Origin: JAGXTF01 sp044224315
GTDB lineage: Bacteria > Bacteroidota > Bacteroidia > NS11-12g > UBA955
DNA: 64,000 nt
Direction of reading: 5' to 3'
Assembly (NCBI GenBank): GCA_044224315.1
Contig: JBGAKR010000005.1
Coordinates: 124,001 to 188,000, forward strand
The translations under genes and the position numbers were made by a program. Position 1 is the first letter of the stretch; each line of letters starts with the position of its first letter. This document shows, in pieces, positions 40,353-49,675 of this stretch. Under the pieces are notes generated by a model that saw nothing but the letters and a program-made list of their open reading frames with translations, had not been told where the DNA came from and made no database searches.

Positions 40353-42392
40353 TCAGTAAACCAGCAATGCTTTTCCTTTTAAAGTTACTTTTAATCCTTT
40401 GGTGTTTATATATTCAATCCGATAAAAATAAGTTCCACTGGGTGCAAAACTACCTTTCGTTTGACCCGCCCATCCGACGTTTACATCAGTGGTTTTAAAT
40501 ACAAGTTTGCCTGAGGGGTCGAAAATAAGCATTTGATAATCCCTTGGTCTGAGTATATTGGGTTTTAACTCCAGGGTAGTATTGGCACCTACACCATGGG
40601 GTGTTATAAAATTAGGAATTAAGGGTGCCGGCTCATTTTGTAGAATTGTAATAGTATAATAGGCTGAATCTATACAACCTTCATTGGATTCTACCACCAA
40701 CATTATTTTTCTTTTACCAGTATCGGCGCTGTATGTAAAAACCGGCTCAAACGCTGTACTTGTATCAGTAGTAGTATAAATAGGGTCATTAAATTTCCAT
40801 AAATAATTCATCCAGCCATTTGTAAAAACAGTGCGATCCAATTTACTTTTGTTCATCATGTTAAAACTGGCATTACCCAATACTGCATACTCTTGATCAC
40901 TCACAAAATCGGCCACAGGCCTGGGATAAACTGTTACAAAATCAGGTTTACTTAAGGTTGTGACGCAATTTGCCCTGGTATTTATTACAGTTAATTTTAC
41001 TTCATATTTACCCTGATTTTTGTAGAAAATTTTATTTGGATTTTGAACTGTACTTGTATCTCCATTGCCAAATTCCCAGCGCCATTGTAAATAACCCGGT
41101 GCAATCCCCGATGTTTCCAAAGCATTAAAACCTACTTCAACGGGTACACAATTTGCAATCAAATTGCCAAAATTAATTACAGGGTATTTTTCCAAAAATA
41201 TTTGAATACTATCCTCCGCCATTGGACATTCATTTTTTACCGTTGACGAAACTCTAACCCACGCATAACTAACTGCAGCATCTTTTACACCTGGGTAATA
41301 TGTATTAGAATTACCTGTATTATTTAAAAAAACACCATCTGATCCATTATTTTTTTGCCATGATATCGTATTCAAATATTTAAATTTTGTAATAAGAGAA
41401 ATAGGTGTATTTTCACACACTCTTGAGTTGCCTCCAGCTATTAATTGAATTTCAGGTTTATTTCGTACGGTTACATTATAATATTCCGTGTCGGTGCAAC
41501 CGACATTGCTGGTATAATTACACCTCAATTTATACGGCCCTTCCAACATTGCACTGTCTTTGGAAATTGCGCTAAAAAAACCATTGCTTACATTGGTGCC
41601 AAACCACATAATGGTTCCGCTTGAAGGCTTAGTATTTCCTACATCAATTCTTGTATTTAAATCTAAAATATCGCCCTGGCAAATAGTGATTGGACTAAGC
41701 AAAGTCAGATCAGGCTTATCGTTAACGTTGATTACAAAACTGTCTTCATTTAAACATCCTGTAACATTGCTGCTGAATTTGACCTGGAAATTTCCAGCGG
41801 CGAAATGACGGGGTGAGAATTTGAATCCATCAGTCAATTTCTCGGCTGTTGCAGGGTCATTTCTATTCCCATTTTTTGCCAAAATTTTGAAAAAATTGTA
41901 TTTACTGTTACTTCCATAAAACTCTGGCTTTGAATCGTTTAACTTAACAAAGTTACGCAAATCCAATGTATCCCAATTTGTGCAGACGGGATAGGGTGAA
42001 GTTATTTTAATATTGGGCTCGGTTACTACAGTAATTTGTGCCGTATCGCTGGCAGAATCCTTCGTAATTTCATCGATTACTTTAAATTCCAGAAAATAAA
42101 CTCCTGCATAATAATCTTCATTTGGTAAACCGCAGAGAAAATGCCAATCTGTACCATTGGATGAGTAATCAGTCACTACTTTTGATGGGTTTACACCTCC
42201 GGGGGTCGTAATCACATGCCAATGCTGAGAAGTACCAAACTTTACTTTTGGCTTTATAACAAGAGAATCTAATGGGTAATCTCCACGGTTTTGACAAATG
42301 ATTTTATTCGTAACTTCAACTACCGGCTTTGATGCAATTAAACTAGTGATTGAAGAAAGCGACAATAGAGTGAGTAAAAAATATTTCATCAT
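40353..42392 (-). CDS. Secreted multidomain protein with T9SS type B (CHU_C-like) sorting domain
   Basis: The 679-residue protein has a signal peptide (FLLTLLSLSSITSLIAS). Several Ig-like segments with spaced cysteines follow (PVCTNWDTLDLRNFV, ITICQGDILDL), then a PKD-like domain (WRWEFGNGDTSTVQNPNK, followed by YEVKLTVIN) and a C-terminal gliding-motility-associated type B sorting domain (LIPNFITPHGVGANTTLEL, then MLIFDPSGKLVF and GTYFYRIEY). Type B proteins are often large surface adhesins or filament-forming secreted proteins. The gene lies after the terminator of the nif3/zinc-ribbon operon. Either of the two adjacent ATGs at 42392 and 42389 could be the start. Confidence 0.9.
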   Translation of the reverse strand: MMKYFLLTLLSLSSITSLIASKPVVEVTNKIICQNRGDYPLDSLVIKPKVKFGTSQHWHVITTPGGVNPSKVVTDYSSNGTDWHFLCGLPNEDYYAGVYFLEFKVIDEITKDSASDTAQITVVTEPNIKITSPYPVCTNWDTLDLRNFVKLNDSKPEFYGSNSKYNFFKILAKNGNRNDPATAEKLTDGFKFSPRHFAAGNFQVKFSSNVTGCLNEDSFVINVNDKPDLTLLSPITICQGDILDLNTRIDVGNTKPSSGTIMWFGTNVSNGFFSAISKDSAMLEGPYKLRCNYTSNVGCTDTEYYNVTVRNKPEIQLIAGGNSRVCENTPISLITKFKYLNTISWQKNNGSDGVFLNNTGNSNTYYPGVKDAAVSYAWVRVSSTVKNECPMAEDSIQIFLEKYPVINFGNLIANCVPVEVGFNALETSGIAPGYLQWRWEFGNGDTSTVQNPNKIFYKNQGKYEVKLTVINTRANCVTTLSKPDFVTVYPRPVADFVSDQEYAVLGNASFNMMNKSKLDRTVFTNGWMNYLWKFNDPIYTTTDTSTAFEPVFTYSADTGKRKIMLVVESNEGCIDSAYYTITILQNEPAPLIPNFITPHGVGANTTLELKPNILRPRDYQMLIFDPSGKLVFKTTDVNVGWAGQTKGSFAPSGTYFYRIEYINTKGLKVTLKGKALLVY

Positions 42393-42420
42393 TCAGTTAA
42401 TTAAAAGACGCATAAAAACA

Positions 42421-42451
42421 AAAAAGGTGACCTGGGGCCACCTTTTTTTTT
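42421..42451 (-). terminator. Intrinsic terminator of the nif3/zinc-ribbon operon
   Basis: GGTG and CACC with inner CC/GG pairs form a hairpin flanked by A5 on the left and T8 on the right. Read on the minus strand it follows the zinc-ribbon gene; it could work in both directions. Confidence 0.75.
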
Positions 42452-42466
42452 GTATTACTTTTAAAA

Positions 42467-43270
42467 TTAAGCTTCAGCTTTGGCGGTAAGACGCATTTTG
42501 CGGCGGGTAGTTTTAGGCTCTTTGCTTTCAACTACGGCTTCTATACCGGTAATAGACTGATCGACAAGGATACGGCCACAGTGTTCGCAATCGATGATAC
42601 GGAAGTGGGCGCGGATATCGCTATGCCTTTGTGGTGGAATTTTAGAGAAGCAACCCCCGCAGGATCCGCGGATGATTGGGGCTACAGAAACACCGTTGCG
42701 CATGTTTTGGCGAATGCGGGTATAAGCGCGGGCTAAACGTTTATCTACCGCTTGCAGTGCTTTTTCACTTTCTTTTTGCAAACGGGTGATTTCTTCCTCG
42801 TTTTCTTTTTCGATTTCGGTCAACTCAGCCCTCTTGTATTCAAGGTCTTTTTTGCGGTTGTCCAAATCTTCTTTGGCTTTGGCCAGCACTTCTACTTTGC
42901 TTTCCAGCATCTTACCAAATTCGCGGATTTTCTTTTCGGCACCCAGAATTTCGAGGCCTGCAATTTCCTTTTCCTTGGTAATAGCATCGTATTCGCGGCT
43001 ATTTTTGATGTTGCCCAACTGCTCGTCGTATTTATCGATGTTGCGGTTGAACTCTTTAATCGCATTTTTCTTACCAGCGATTTCAGCTTCCAGGGCAGAA
43101 ATTTCTTCCTGTACATGCTGTACGCGGGTTTCAAGGCCTACGATGCTGTCTTCCAGGTCAGATACTTCCATTGGCAATTCACCCATCAGGGCGCGGATGT
43201 TATCTAATTTGGAATCAATTTGTTGAATCTTCCAGAGATCCTGAAGTTTCTTTTCTATCGTTACGTCCAT
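42467..43270 (-). CDS. Coiled-coil protein with C4-type zinc ribbon
   Basis: The 267-residue protein is a long antiparallel coiled coil (about residues 10-190, with repeated EKEIAG/KKDLEYK-like heptads) capped by a zinc ribbon with two CxxC pairs: RGSCGGCFSKIP and IDCEHCGRILVD. This is the DUF164/CdsZ-like family, putative nucleic-acid-binding proteins. A lysine/arginine-rich tail follows (TTRRKMRLTAKAEA). It lies 8 bp downstream of the nif3-like gene, a pairing common in Bacteroidota. Exact function is not known. Confidence 0.9.
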   Translation of the reverse strand: MDVTIEKKLQDLWKIQQIDSKLDNIRALMGELPMEVSDLEDSIVGLETRVQHVQEEISALEAEIAGKKNAIKEFNRNIDKYDEQLGNIKNSREYDAITKEKEIAGLEILGAEKKIREFGKMLESKVEVLAKAKEDLDNRKKDLEYKRAELTEIEKENEEEITRLQKESEKALQAVDKRLARAYTRIRQNMRNGVSVAPIIRGSCGGCFSKIPPQRHSDIRAHFRIIDCEHCGRILVDQSITGIEAVVESKEPKTTRRKMRLTAKAEA

Positions 43271-43278
43271 TGTTGTTT

Positions 43279-44379
43279 TCAGTAATAGTATTGCACAGGA
43301 TTGGTGTCTGTGCTTGCAAAAATGGTTGCAAAATTAGGGAATTTTTCCGACAAAAGCGAGCCAAATAGTTCAATTGTATATTTTTCACTCTCAAAATGCC
43401 CGATATCACAGAGCATCAGGTCGTTTTCAGCGTCGAAAAACTCATGGTATTTCACATCGGCGGTCACATAGGCCTGAGCCCCAGCCTGCCGGGCATTGCG
43501 TATTAAAAAGCTACCTGCTCCCCCACAAACGGCCACTTTTTCTATAAGGGTATGTTTGCTGCGGGTAAAACGCACCACTTTGGCCCCCATTTTTTGTTTC
43601 AGGGATTCCAAAAAAGCTTCGGGTGAAATTGGGGTTTTGAGTGAACCCACCAACCCACTACCCACCTGCTCCCAGCTATTGCCGAGTGGAATGAGATCGT
43701 AGGCCACCTCTTCGTATGGATGGGCGGTTTTCATAGCATTGATGATTCTGGGTGCGAGGTAATCGGGCAGGATGGTTTCGATTCTAATTTCGTCTTCTAT
43801 GTGCCGGCTGCCCTGGGTTCCAACATGCGGACTGGTATTGTCTCCAGCCCTGAAAGTTCCTTGCCCCGACATGTTAAAGCTGCATTCATCGTAATTGCCA
43901 ATATTGCCCGCCCCGGCTTCAAACATGGCATTGCGCACAGTTTCGGCATTGCTGTAAGGAACAAACACCACCAATTTTTGCAAATTCCCGGCTTTGGGTG
44001 CCAGTATGCTGCAATTTTCTAAAGAAAGTTTCTGGGCAATTTTCGCATTCACCCCATTTTGCAGTACATAATCAAGATTGGTATGGCAGGCATAGATAGC
44101 AATGTTGTTTTGAATGGCTTTGATAACTACTCTCTCCACATAGGTTTTACCGTTGAGTTTTTTGAGCCCCGAAAAAACGATGGGATGGTGGGCGATAATG
44201 AGGTTGCAGTTATTGGCAATGGCTTCATCCACAATGGCTTCGGTGCTATCCAGGCAAAGGAGTGCTTTATGTATTTCGGCATCTGGATTACCGACGATAA
44301 GGCCGCTGTTGTCGTAAGATTCTTGCAGTGCGGCGGGAGCAATGGATTCGAAAAAGGCAACTATTTCCGCTAATTTCAT
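43279..44379 (-). CDS. Nif3-like dinuclear metal centre hexameric protein
   Basis: The 366-residue protein is of the NIF3/YqfO type (formerly GTP cyclohydrolase I type 2). Metal-binding residues appear in IIAHHPIVFSGLKKL, CHTNLD and, near the end, DVKYHEFFDAEN and DIGHFESEKY. The central PII-like insertion (about residues 125-240, with VPYSNAETVRNAMFEAGAGNIG) marks the long YqfO form. Function of the family is unsettled. The start lies 4 bp from a 41-bp perfect palindrome that carries promoter-like boxes on both strands. It is followed closely by the zinc-ribbon gene. Confidence 0.9.
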   Translation of the reverse strand: MKLAEIVAFFESIAPAALQESYDNSGLIVGNPDAEIHKALLCLDSTEAIVDEAIANNCNLIIAHHPIVFSGLKKLNGKTYVERVVIKAIQNNIAIYACHTNLDYVLQNGVNAKIAQKLSLENCSILAPKAGNLQKLVVFVPYSNAETVRNAMFEAGAGNIGNYDECSFNMSGQGTFRAGDNTSPHVGTQGSRHIEDEIRIETILPDYLAPRIINAMKTAHPYEEVAYDLIPLGNSWEQVGSGLVGSLKTPISPEAFLESLKQKMGAKVVRFTRSKHTLIEKVAVCGGAGSFLIRNARQAGAQAYVTADVKYHEFFDAENDLMLCDIGHFESEKYTIELFGSLLSEKFPNFATIFASTDTNPVQYYY

Positions 44380-44383
44380 GGTA

Positions 44384-44424
44384 CCCTAGATTTGACAACT
44401 CTTTAAGAGTTGTCAAATCTAGGG
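44384..44424. repeat. 41-bp perfect palindrome between divergent genes
   Basis: Two 20-bp arms (CCCTAGATTTGACAACTCTT and its exact complement) meet at a single central T at 44404. Each arm contains TAGATTTG, a match to the -7 consensus, so both strands carry a promoter-like box. It resembles REP-type palindromes of Bacteroidota; no REP-associated transposase is present in the window. Confidence 0.9.
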
Positions 44425-44435
44425 GTAAATGGGGG

Positions 44436-44443
44436 TATTTTTG
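44436..44443 (+). promoter_or_regulatory. -7 promoter element of the rRNA methyltransferase gene
   Basis: TATTTTTG matches TAnnTTTG and ends 8 nt before the ATG at 44452. Confidence 0.5.
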
Positions 44444-44451
44444 CGGCCTAA

Positions 44452-45618
44452 ATGAAAAAAGCCACCCTCAAACCTGGCAAGGAAGTTTCCATTAAACGCG
44501 GACATCCCTGGATCTTCAGCGGCGCCATTGCTACCCACGATTCTATGGAACCTGGCGACTGGTTGGAGGTTTACGACCATCGCAATAACTTTATAGCAGC
44601 TGGCCACTGGGGAACGGGTTCAATTGCAGTAAGAATACTTACCCGAAAACAGGAAATACCCGACCTTGACTTCTGGATGGACAAACTGCGCAACTGCCTG
44701 GAAACCAGAAAAATACTTGGGTTCGGACTCCAATCTCCTACCAATGCATACCGGTTGGTACATGGCGAGGGAGACGGCCTCCCGGGCCTGATTGCCGATG
44801 TTTATGGCACCTGCATCGTTTTACAAGCACATTGCCACGGTATTTACCGGGCTTTGCCACTGATCAAAGACGCATTTATCCGGATACTCCCCTTTTCGCC
44901 TACCACCATTTACTCTAAAAGTAAAAGTACCCTGCATGATGATTCAATTGTGGATGGACCGTTGTTGGGTGACGAAAGTGAAACCATAGCCAGCGAAAAT
45001 GGTATTTTATTTAAGGTAAATTGGGCCGAAGGTCAAAAAACAGGCTTCTTTTTGGACCAGAGAGAAAACCGGAATCTGCTTTCACACTTTAGCAAAGACC
45101 AGAAAGTGTTGAATACTTTTAGTTATTCGGGCGGATTTTCGGTATACGCATTAAAAGCCGGTGCCAGCCAGGTAGCCAGTGTGGATGTTTCGGCCAAAGC
45201 AGTAAAACTGGCCAGTGAAAACGTTTTGCTCAATCAACTTGATTCAGGAAAACATGAGGCAATAACTGCTGATGTACTTGAATACTTAAAAGACCAACAA
45301 AACCTGTGGGACATTGTAATTCTGGATCCTCCGGCATTTGCCAAAAACCTGAAGAAAAAACATGCTGCGGTAATGGGGTATAAAAGACTGAATGCCCTGG
45401 GAATGCAAGCCGTAAAACCCGGAGGATTGCTATTTACTTTCTCTTGCAGCCAGGTTATCGACACTGATTTGTTTACCAATACCATTACAGCAGCCGGCAT
45501 AGAATCGGGGCGCAATGCCAGAATACTATATCGTTTGGGGCAGGGAGCCGATCATCCGGTAAATCTTTTTCACCCGGAAGGCAGCTATCTCAAAGGCCTG
45601 GTTTTGCGAATTGATTAA
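44452..45618 (+). CDS. Class I SAM-dependent rRNA methyltransferase (RlmI/PUA type)
   Basis: The 388-residue enzyme matches the RlmI family that makes 5-methylcytosine in 23S rRNA. It has an N-terminal PUA domain (LKPGKEVSIKRGHPWIFSGAI), a middle domain with RLVHGEGDGLPGLIADVY, and a Rossmann methyltransferase domain with motif I VLNTFSYSGGFSVYAL near residues 220-235. Motif IV DPPAFAK lies near 290, and the motif VI-region cysteine in FTFSCSQ near 329. It stands alone, divergent from nif3 across a large palindrome. The exact modified base in this organism is inferred from E. coli RlmI. Confidence 0.9.
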   Translation: MKKATLKPGKEVSIKRGHPWIFSGAIATHDSMEPGDWLEVYDHRNNFIAAGHWGTGSIAVRILTRKQEIPDLDFWMDKLRNCLETRKILGFGLQSPTNAYRLVHGEGDGLPGLIADVYGTCIVLQAHCHGIYRALPLIKDAFIRILPFSPTTIYSKSKSTLHDDSIVDGPLLGDESETIASENGILFKVNWAEGQKTGFFLDQRENRNLLSHFSKDQKVLNTFSYSGGFSVYALKAGASQVASVDVSAKAVKLASENVLLNQLDSGKHEAITADVLEYLKDQQNLWDIVILDPPAFAKNLKKKHAAVMGYKRLNALGMQAVKPGGLLFTFSCSQVIDTDLFTNTITAAGIESGRNARILYRLGQGADHPVNLFHPEGSYLKGLVLRID

Positions 45619-45624
45619 TGAAAA

Positions 45625-46110
45625 TCATGGGGCATACACGCCCTCACCCTTTTTTACGTCCTTAATACTAAAGTAATAGCGCTTCCCTTTTAAGGTATAT
45701 CTGAATAGTGCAGCTCCTGTGTGCTTTGCCGGAGGGTCGGTATCCGGACTTCCCTCAACTTTGGGGCCGTTTACCGGTCTTTCTTCGGGAAGTTTAAAGT
45801 AACTGCAATTTACAATCACCGTATCGCCCTGCATGGGTTTGCCATCAAAGGCGGTGCGATTGCTGTACATTAATTCAACTTTATCTGCCTTTCCATCAAG
45901 CCAAAAACTGTCTATGGTAAGCTTGGCGCAAGTTTTCATTACCAGTTTAAAAGTAAGTGTGGTAGTGATTGGGGCGCCCATTACCCCAGGATAATAGGTA
46001 GTTTTTACTGCGTCGATTACCTTAAATGTGCCGGATTTATAGTATACCTGGGCTTTTGAAACCAAGGCAAAACCTATTAATACACCGGTAAATGCAATAC
46101 ACTTTTTCAT
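45625..46110 (-). CDS. Small exported protein of unknown function
   Basis: The 161-residue product has a signal peptide (CIAFTGVLIGFALVSKAQ) and a beta-rich mature domain (KSGTFKVIDAVKTTYYPG, TTTLTFKLVMKTCAKLTI, GDTVIVNCSYF). No family is recognised. I chose the ATG at 46110 because it begins the signal peptide and overlaps the stop of the upstream subtilase gene in the ATGA manner, implying translational coupling. It may assist, inhibit or be processed by that protease. Confidence 0.75.
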   Translation of the reverse strand: MKKCIAFTGVLIGFALVSKAQVYYKSGTFKVIDAVKTTYYPGVMGAPITTTLTFKLVMKTCAKLTIDSFWLDGKADKVELMYSNRTAFDGKPMQGDTVIVNCSYFKLPEERPVNGPKVEGSPDTDPPAKHTGAALFRYTLKGKRYYFSIKDVKKGEGVYAP

Positions 46111-47825
46111 GGTTTTATGAGATACACACGTTTTTTCCAATTTCGATTGCCATCCGCTACTACCAGCGAGTACCAGCCATCCGAACCAAAACGCAGGCGG
46201 GCTGCGTAAATCAGTTCTTCATTACGGGCAATGGTACCGGAGGCTATTTCTTTATTCTGACTATCTTCAATGGTATAAACGTATTTATGTGTGGGGGCAA
46301 TATTGGTTTTTAGTTCAATGTTGCTATAAAGCGTATCGGATTGCGGCCAGGTGAGGAAAGGGTTGGCGAGTGAATCTGCCGAATTGCTTTTAGTGGCTAG
46401 CTGGCAGGCGAGTTCAAAATCAGGGATGCCATATCCCAGAAATGTATCTTGTTCCAGGTAATTATTGGCACTCATGCAAATCAGTTTTCGAACGTCAGCT
46501 GGCAACAAATCCGGGTTGGCCTGCATAAAACATGCTACTGCTCCGGTAAGAATCGGGGCGGAGTATGATGTACCATTTGAACCATAAAAATACCCGCTGC
46601 TCCCTGCAATAATGGCTCGTTTGCCAAGTGCAGCCAAATCGGGTTTATAGCGTTTGTCGGAGGTAGGACCCATGCTCGAAAAGCCGGCGCGTTCGCCATC
46701 TCGATCCACAGCGGCTACCGCAATAACTCCCACTGCATCGGCCGGGGCACCGATTTTTTCCCATTTTTCATCCCCTTCATTGCCAGCAGAATTCACAATC
46801 ACAATCCCGCGTTCGTATGCCATATTTGCGGCAAGGGTAATCAATGCGGTATGACCATCAAGTTCGGCATAGGTGTGGCCAAATTCTGATTTATCAAACT
46901 CGGTATACCCCAGTGAGGAGTTTATAACATCCACCCCTACACTATCGGCATATTCGGCACCGGCAAGCCATTGGGCTTCCTCGGCAGGAAATTCGGTATG
47001 GGCATCTTCCGTTCGCAGCAGCAGGTAGTTGGCATCAGGGGCAGTACCCACCATAATACCCGGTACATTGGAAGCCATGCAACCCAAAACCTGGGTACCG
47101 TGGTCATCATCATTGTACACATTGCCATCGCGGTCTACAAAATCTACCGAGCCCAGAATTTGTTTATTAGCGCGCAAACTGTCGAAAGCACCCAATAGAT
47201 TGGCATTATAAAAGCCCGCATCCAATACGGCTATCCATACGCCTTTGCCACGAAAACCTTTTCTGTGCATGGTTTGTACATTCAGCATTTTGGCCTGATC
47301 CCAGCCCATTCCATACCCTTCGTTATACTCATCGGCATTGGCCTGGTTCTTTACTGCTATATGTCCACTGGCATTGTAATCCATGCCTATGTATTCTTCA
47401 ACCGACTCGGGATCGGCAGCGGCGGCTCCTCTGGAACGATTCCAGTAGCCCATTAATGTTACTTTTTTTACGTAGGTTTCGCGGTTCAATCTACTTACAA
47501 TGCCCGAGTCTGTAGTTTGAATCAGAATGGCATTCATCCAACGCGAGGTTAGAAGTATTTTTGCCCCACAATTTTGCACCTCAGTTAAATACATGGGCGA
47601 CACAGGCAAATCGGCCATGGTTACCGATATTCCGGCTTTTCTACGACGCGCAAGGGCCCGTTCGCTTAAAAAATCCCAGGGTTTTAATATGGTATAATTG
47701 TTACCAGATTTATCTTTTAATTCTACCCAAAACTTGTAGGTGATTTCATGGCTGCCAGCTTTTAATTTTAATGCAGGCAAAACGGTAAAGAGAATAATTA
47801 CGGCGAATAGTTTTTTCAGGGTCAT
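46107..47825 (-). CDS. Exported S8 family serine peptidase (subtilase)
   Basis: The 572-residue protease has a signal peptide (FAVIILFTVLPALKLKA) and a subtilisin-like domain with the full triad: Asp in WIAVLDAGFY near residue 202, His in DDDHGTQVLG near 241, and Ser in NGTSYSAP near 419. An oxyanion-site asparagine region INSAGNEG-type (VNSAGNEGDEKW) is present. The C-terminal 90 residues form a beta-rich module ending WKKRVYLIKP, which may be a divergent secretion domain because no typical type A motif (YPNP) is visible. It is coupled to a small exported protein downstream. Extracellular protein degradation or processing is the likely role. Confidence 0.9.
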   Translation of the reverse strand: MTLKKLFAVIILFTVLPALKLKAGSHEITYKFWVELKDKSGNNYTILKPWDFLSERALARRRKAGISVTMADLPVSPMYLTEVQNCGAKILLTSRWMNAILIQTTDSGIVSRLNRETYVKKVTLMGYWNRSRGAAAADPESVEEYIGMDYNASGHIAVKNQANADEYNEGYGMGWDQAKMLNVQTMHRKGFRGKGVWIAVLDAGFYNANLLGAFDSLRANKQILGSVDFVDRDGNVYNDDDHGTQVLGCMASNVPGIMVGTAPDANYLLLRTEDAHTEFPAEEAQWLAGAEYADSVGVDVINSSLGYTEFDKSEFGHTYAELDGHTALITLAANMAYERGIVIVNSAGNEGDEKWEKIGAPADAVGVIAVAAVDRDGERAGFSSMGPTSDKRYKPDLAALGKRAIIAGSSGYFYGSNGTSYSAPILTGAVACFMQANPDLLPADVRKLICMSANNYLEQDTFLGYGIPDFELACQLATKSNSADSLANPFLTWPQSDTLYSNIELKTNIAPTHKYVYTIEDSQNKEIASGTIARNEELIYAARLRFGSDGWYSLVVADGNRNWKKRVYLIKP

Positions 47826-47857
47826 TTTCGGATTTACTATCTATACTATTCGTTGCT

Positions 47858-47865
47858 CAAAGGTA
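47858..47865 (-). promoter_or_regulatory. -7 promoter element of the subtilase operon
   Basis: TACCTTTG on the minus strand matches TAnnTTTG, 32 nt before the subtilase start. Confidence 0.45.
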
Positions 47866-47870
47866 AATGG

Positions 47871-48587
47871 TTATTTATTAAAAGCTTTCAATTTCCAGGT
47901 AATGATATATCCCTGCGGTTGGCCCGAACCATTGTATTGAATTGATTTGGCATATTTATAAAACAATCCAAAATTCTTGCCATAAACTTCTTGCTGCAAA
48001 TCTCTTGAAATCAGGGTACTATCATCTTGCTGGGTTACTTCCACACAATCTTTAGACGCAAGAAAATCATTGGCATATGAAACTCCAACTCCGGTATACT
48101 TATACTCTTTAGCACCCAAATCGTTGTAAATATTGCCATCCCATTTGCGTTTCAATTTTATCGGAATGCTCATTTTTACATAGCGTTGGTTGTCTTCCAC
48201 TTTTTGCATCCCATATTTATCGATCACGATGGACTGAAGCTTATAAAACTGGTAAGAACGGCCGGTATCCCTGGAAAGGTATTGTTCAACGCGCAAAGCC
48301 AGATTTCCGGCCAAATCAGTAAAGGTATCCATCACCTTTTCGCGCAGTAAAAAATGGTATTTCAAAAGATTGCCACTGGTCCATTCATATGCCTGAGAAT
48401 CTACCCAATAATCGCGCACATCGCCAGGGGCGTAGTTATAAAATTCGGCACCGGGAGAGGTATAGTTCTCGGTTTTTTTCTTACACGATGTAACATAAAA
48501 AAGCCCTGATATAGCAACTGCCAGTGCTATAAACAGCTTGAATATTTTAATTTTTTTGAATCGACTTTGCATATAAAAACCCTCCAT
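47871..48587 (-). CDS. Lipoprotein of unknown function
   Basis: The 238-residue product has a lipoprotein signal peptide (LFIALAVAISGLFYVTSC, lipobox cysteine near residue 34). The beta-rich mature part contains NYAPGDVRDYWVDSQAYEW, YQFYKLQSIVIDKYGMQ and KYTGVGVSYANDF. No domain is recognised. It lies 5 bp after the end of lptG and is cotranscribed with tgt and lptG. I chose the ATG at 48587; a second at 48572 gives MQSRFKKIKIF and is equally plausible. An upstream codon inside lptG is not needed. Confidence 0.75.
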   Translation of the reverse strand: MEGFYMQSRFKKIKIFKLFIALAVAISGLFYVTSCKKKTENYTSPGAEFYNYAPGDVRDYWVDSQAYEWTSGNLLKYHFLLREKVMDTFTDLAGNLALRVEQYLSRDTGRSYQFYKLQSIVIDKYGMQKVEDNQRYVKMSIPIKLKRKWDGNIYNDLGAKEYKYTGVGVSYANDFLASKDCVEVTQQDDSTLISRDLQQEVYGKNFGLFYKYAKSIQYNGSGQPQGYIITWKLKAFNK

Positions 48588-48592
48588 TTTTT

Positions 48593-49675
48593 CTATTTCT
48601 GTGCAAATCTGTAAAACAACCATGCCACAGGAATAAACACCACATTGAGCAACCACACCGATAGCCAGGGTGCGATTACACCGGTTTGCCCCATAGACAT
48701 GAAATATTTGCTAAAGAACAGAAAGAAAATGATAACAAATATACCTACAGCCAAGGAAAAACCCAAGCCTCCCCTTGTTTTTCTTCCGGCCACACATACG
48801 CCGATGGTAACCAGAATAAAGGTACTGAAAGGACTGGCATAACGGCGGTATAATTCGGTTTTTAGAAACAGAATATTTTCCGAACCCCTCACCTCTTCTT
48901 TGGCTATAAAATTTCGCAGTTCGGTTTGATCCAAACTTTGCACATCTTCTATTCTGAAAAAGAACTCGCGTGGGTCGAATTGCAGCAGCGTATCCATATA
49001 GGGCAAATGCTGCACACGTTGATTGCCATTGGCTAAAAACTCGCGCGTTACTACCATTTCCAACCGCCATTTTTTGGCCTTTTTATTCCATTTTAAAAAA
49101 CGCCCAAACATATTGCTTTGCAGTTGGGTGCCTTTGTAATTTTCAATATTTATTCCTACCCCGGTGCTGTCGTTGTTATTGAAATACTCCATATAAAGTA
49201 TCACACCCGGCTTGATCTGGCGATAGATGGTGCCTTTTGCCTGACTCCAATAATCGCGCAAATACATGTTTTCGAATTTTACCCTTTTTTTATCACTGCG
49301 TGGAATAATCCAGGCGTTGAGCACATAGCTACCCACTGCCAGCAGGGCCGACACAGCAAGGTAAGACATCAGTATCCTTTTCAGCGACATTCCGCCGGCG
49401 AGCATGGAAATAAATTCACTTTTTCCGGCCAAACGGGATGTAAAATAAAGTACGGCAATAAAAATAAATACCGGGCTGAAAGTGTTGATCAGATTGGGAA
49501 TAAAATTAGCATAATAGGTAAATATGATTCCATTAATGGGAGCATTATGTTCAAAAAAATCGTCGAGTTTTTCGGCAATATCAAACACCACAATAATGAT
49601 TACAAACAGCAGTATAGTTACAAAAAATGTAGTTAAAAACTTTTTGGCAATATATTTATCTATCAGTTTAATCAT
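48593..49675 (-). CDS. LptF/LptG family lipopolysaccharide transport permease
   Basis: The 360-residue protein has the LptF/LptG layout: three N-terminal spans (LIDKYIAKKFLTTFFVTILLF and following), a periplasmic beta-jellyroll of about 150 residues, and three C-terminal spans ending with PVAWLFYRFAQK. With LptB it extracts LPS from the inner membrane. Bacteroidota often carry one LptF/G-like gene beside tgt, as here. Its ATG overlaps the tgt stop by one base (TAATG), so translation is coupled. Which of the two paralogues it represents cannot be decided from sequence. Confidence 0.9.
   Translation of the reverse strand: MIKLIDKYIAKKFLTTFFVTILLFVIIIVVFDIAEKLDDFFEHNAPINGIIFTYYANFIPNLINTFSPVFIFIAVLYFTSRLAGKSEFISMLAGGMSLKRILMSYLAVSALLAVGSYVLNAWIIPRSDKKRVKFENMYLRDYWSQAKGTIYRQIKPGVILYMEYFNNNDSTGVGINIENYKGTQLQSNMFGRFLKWNKKAKKWRLEMVVTREFLANGNQRVQHLPYMDTLLQFDPREFFFRIEDVQSLDQTELRNFIAKEEVRGSENILFLKTELYRRYASPFSTFILVTIGVCVAGRKTRGGLGFSLAVGIFVIIFFLFFSKYFMSMGQTGVIAPWLSVWLLNVVFIPVAWLFYRFAQK

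Noticed and set aside
42752..43226. Frames of about 150 codons antisense to the zinc-ribbon coiled-coil gene
   Set aside because: They mirror the Lys/Glu-rich coiled coil as Phe/Leu-rich sequence and have no start signals.
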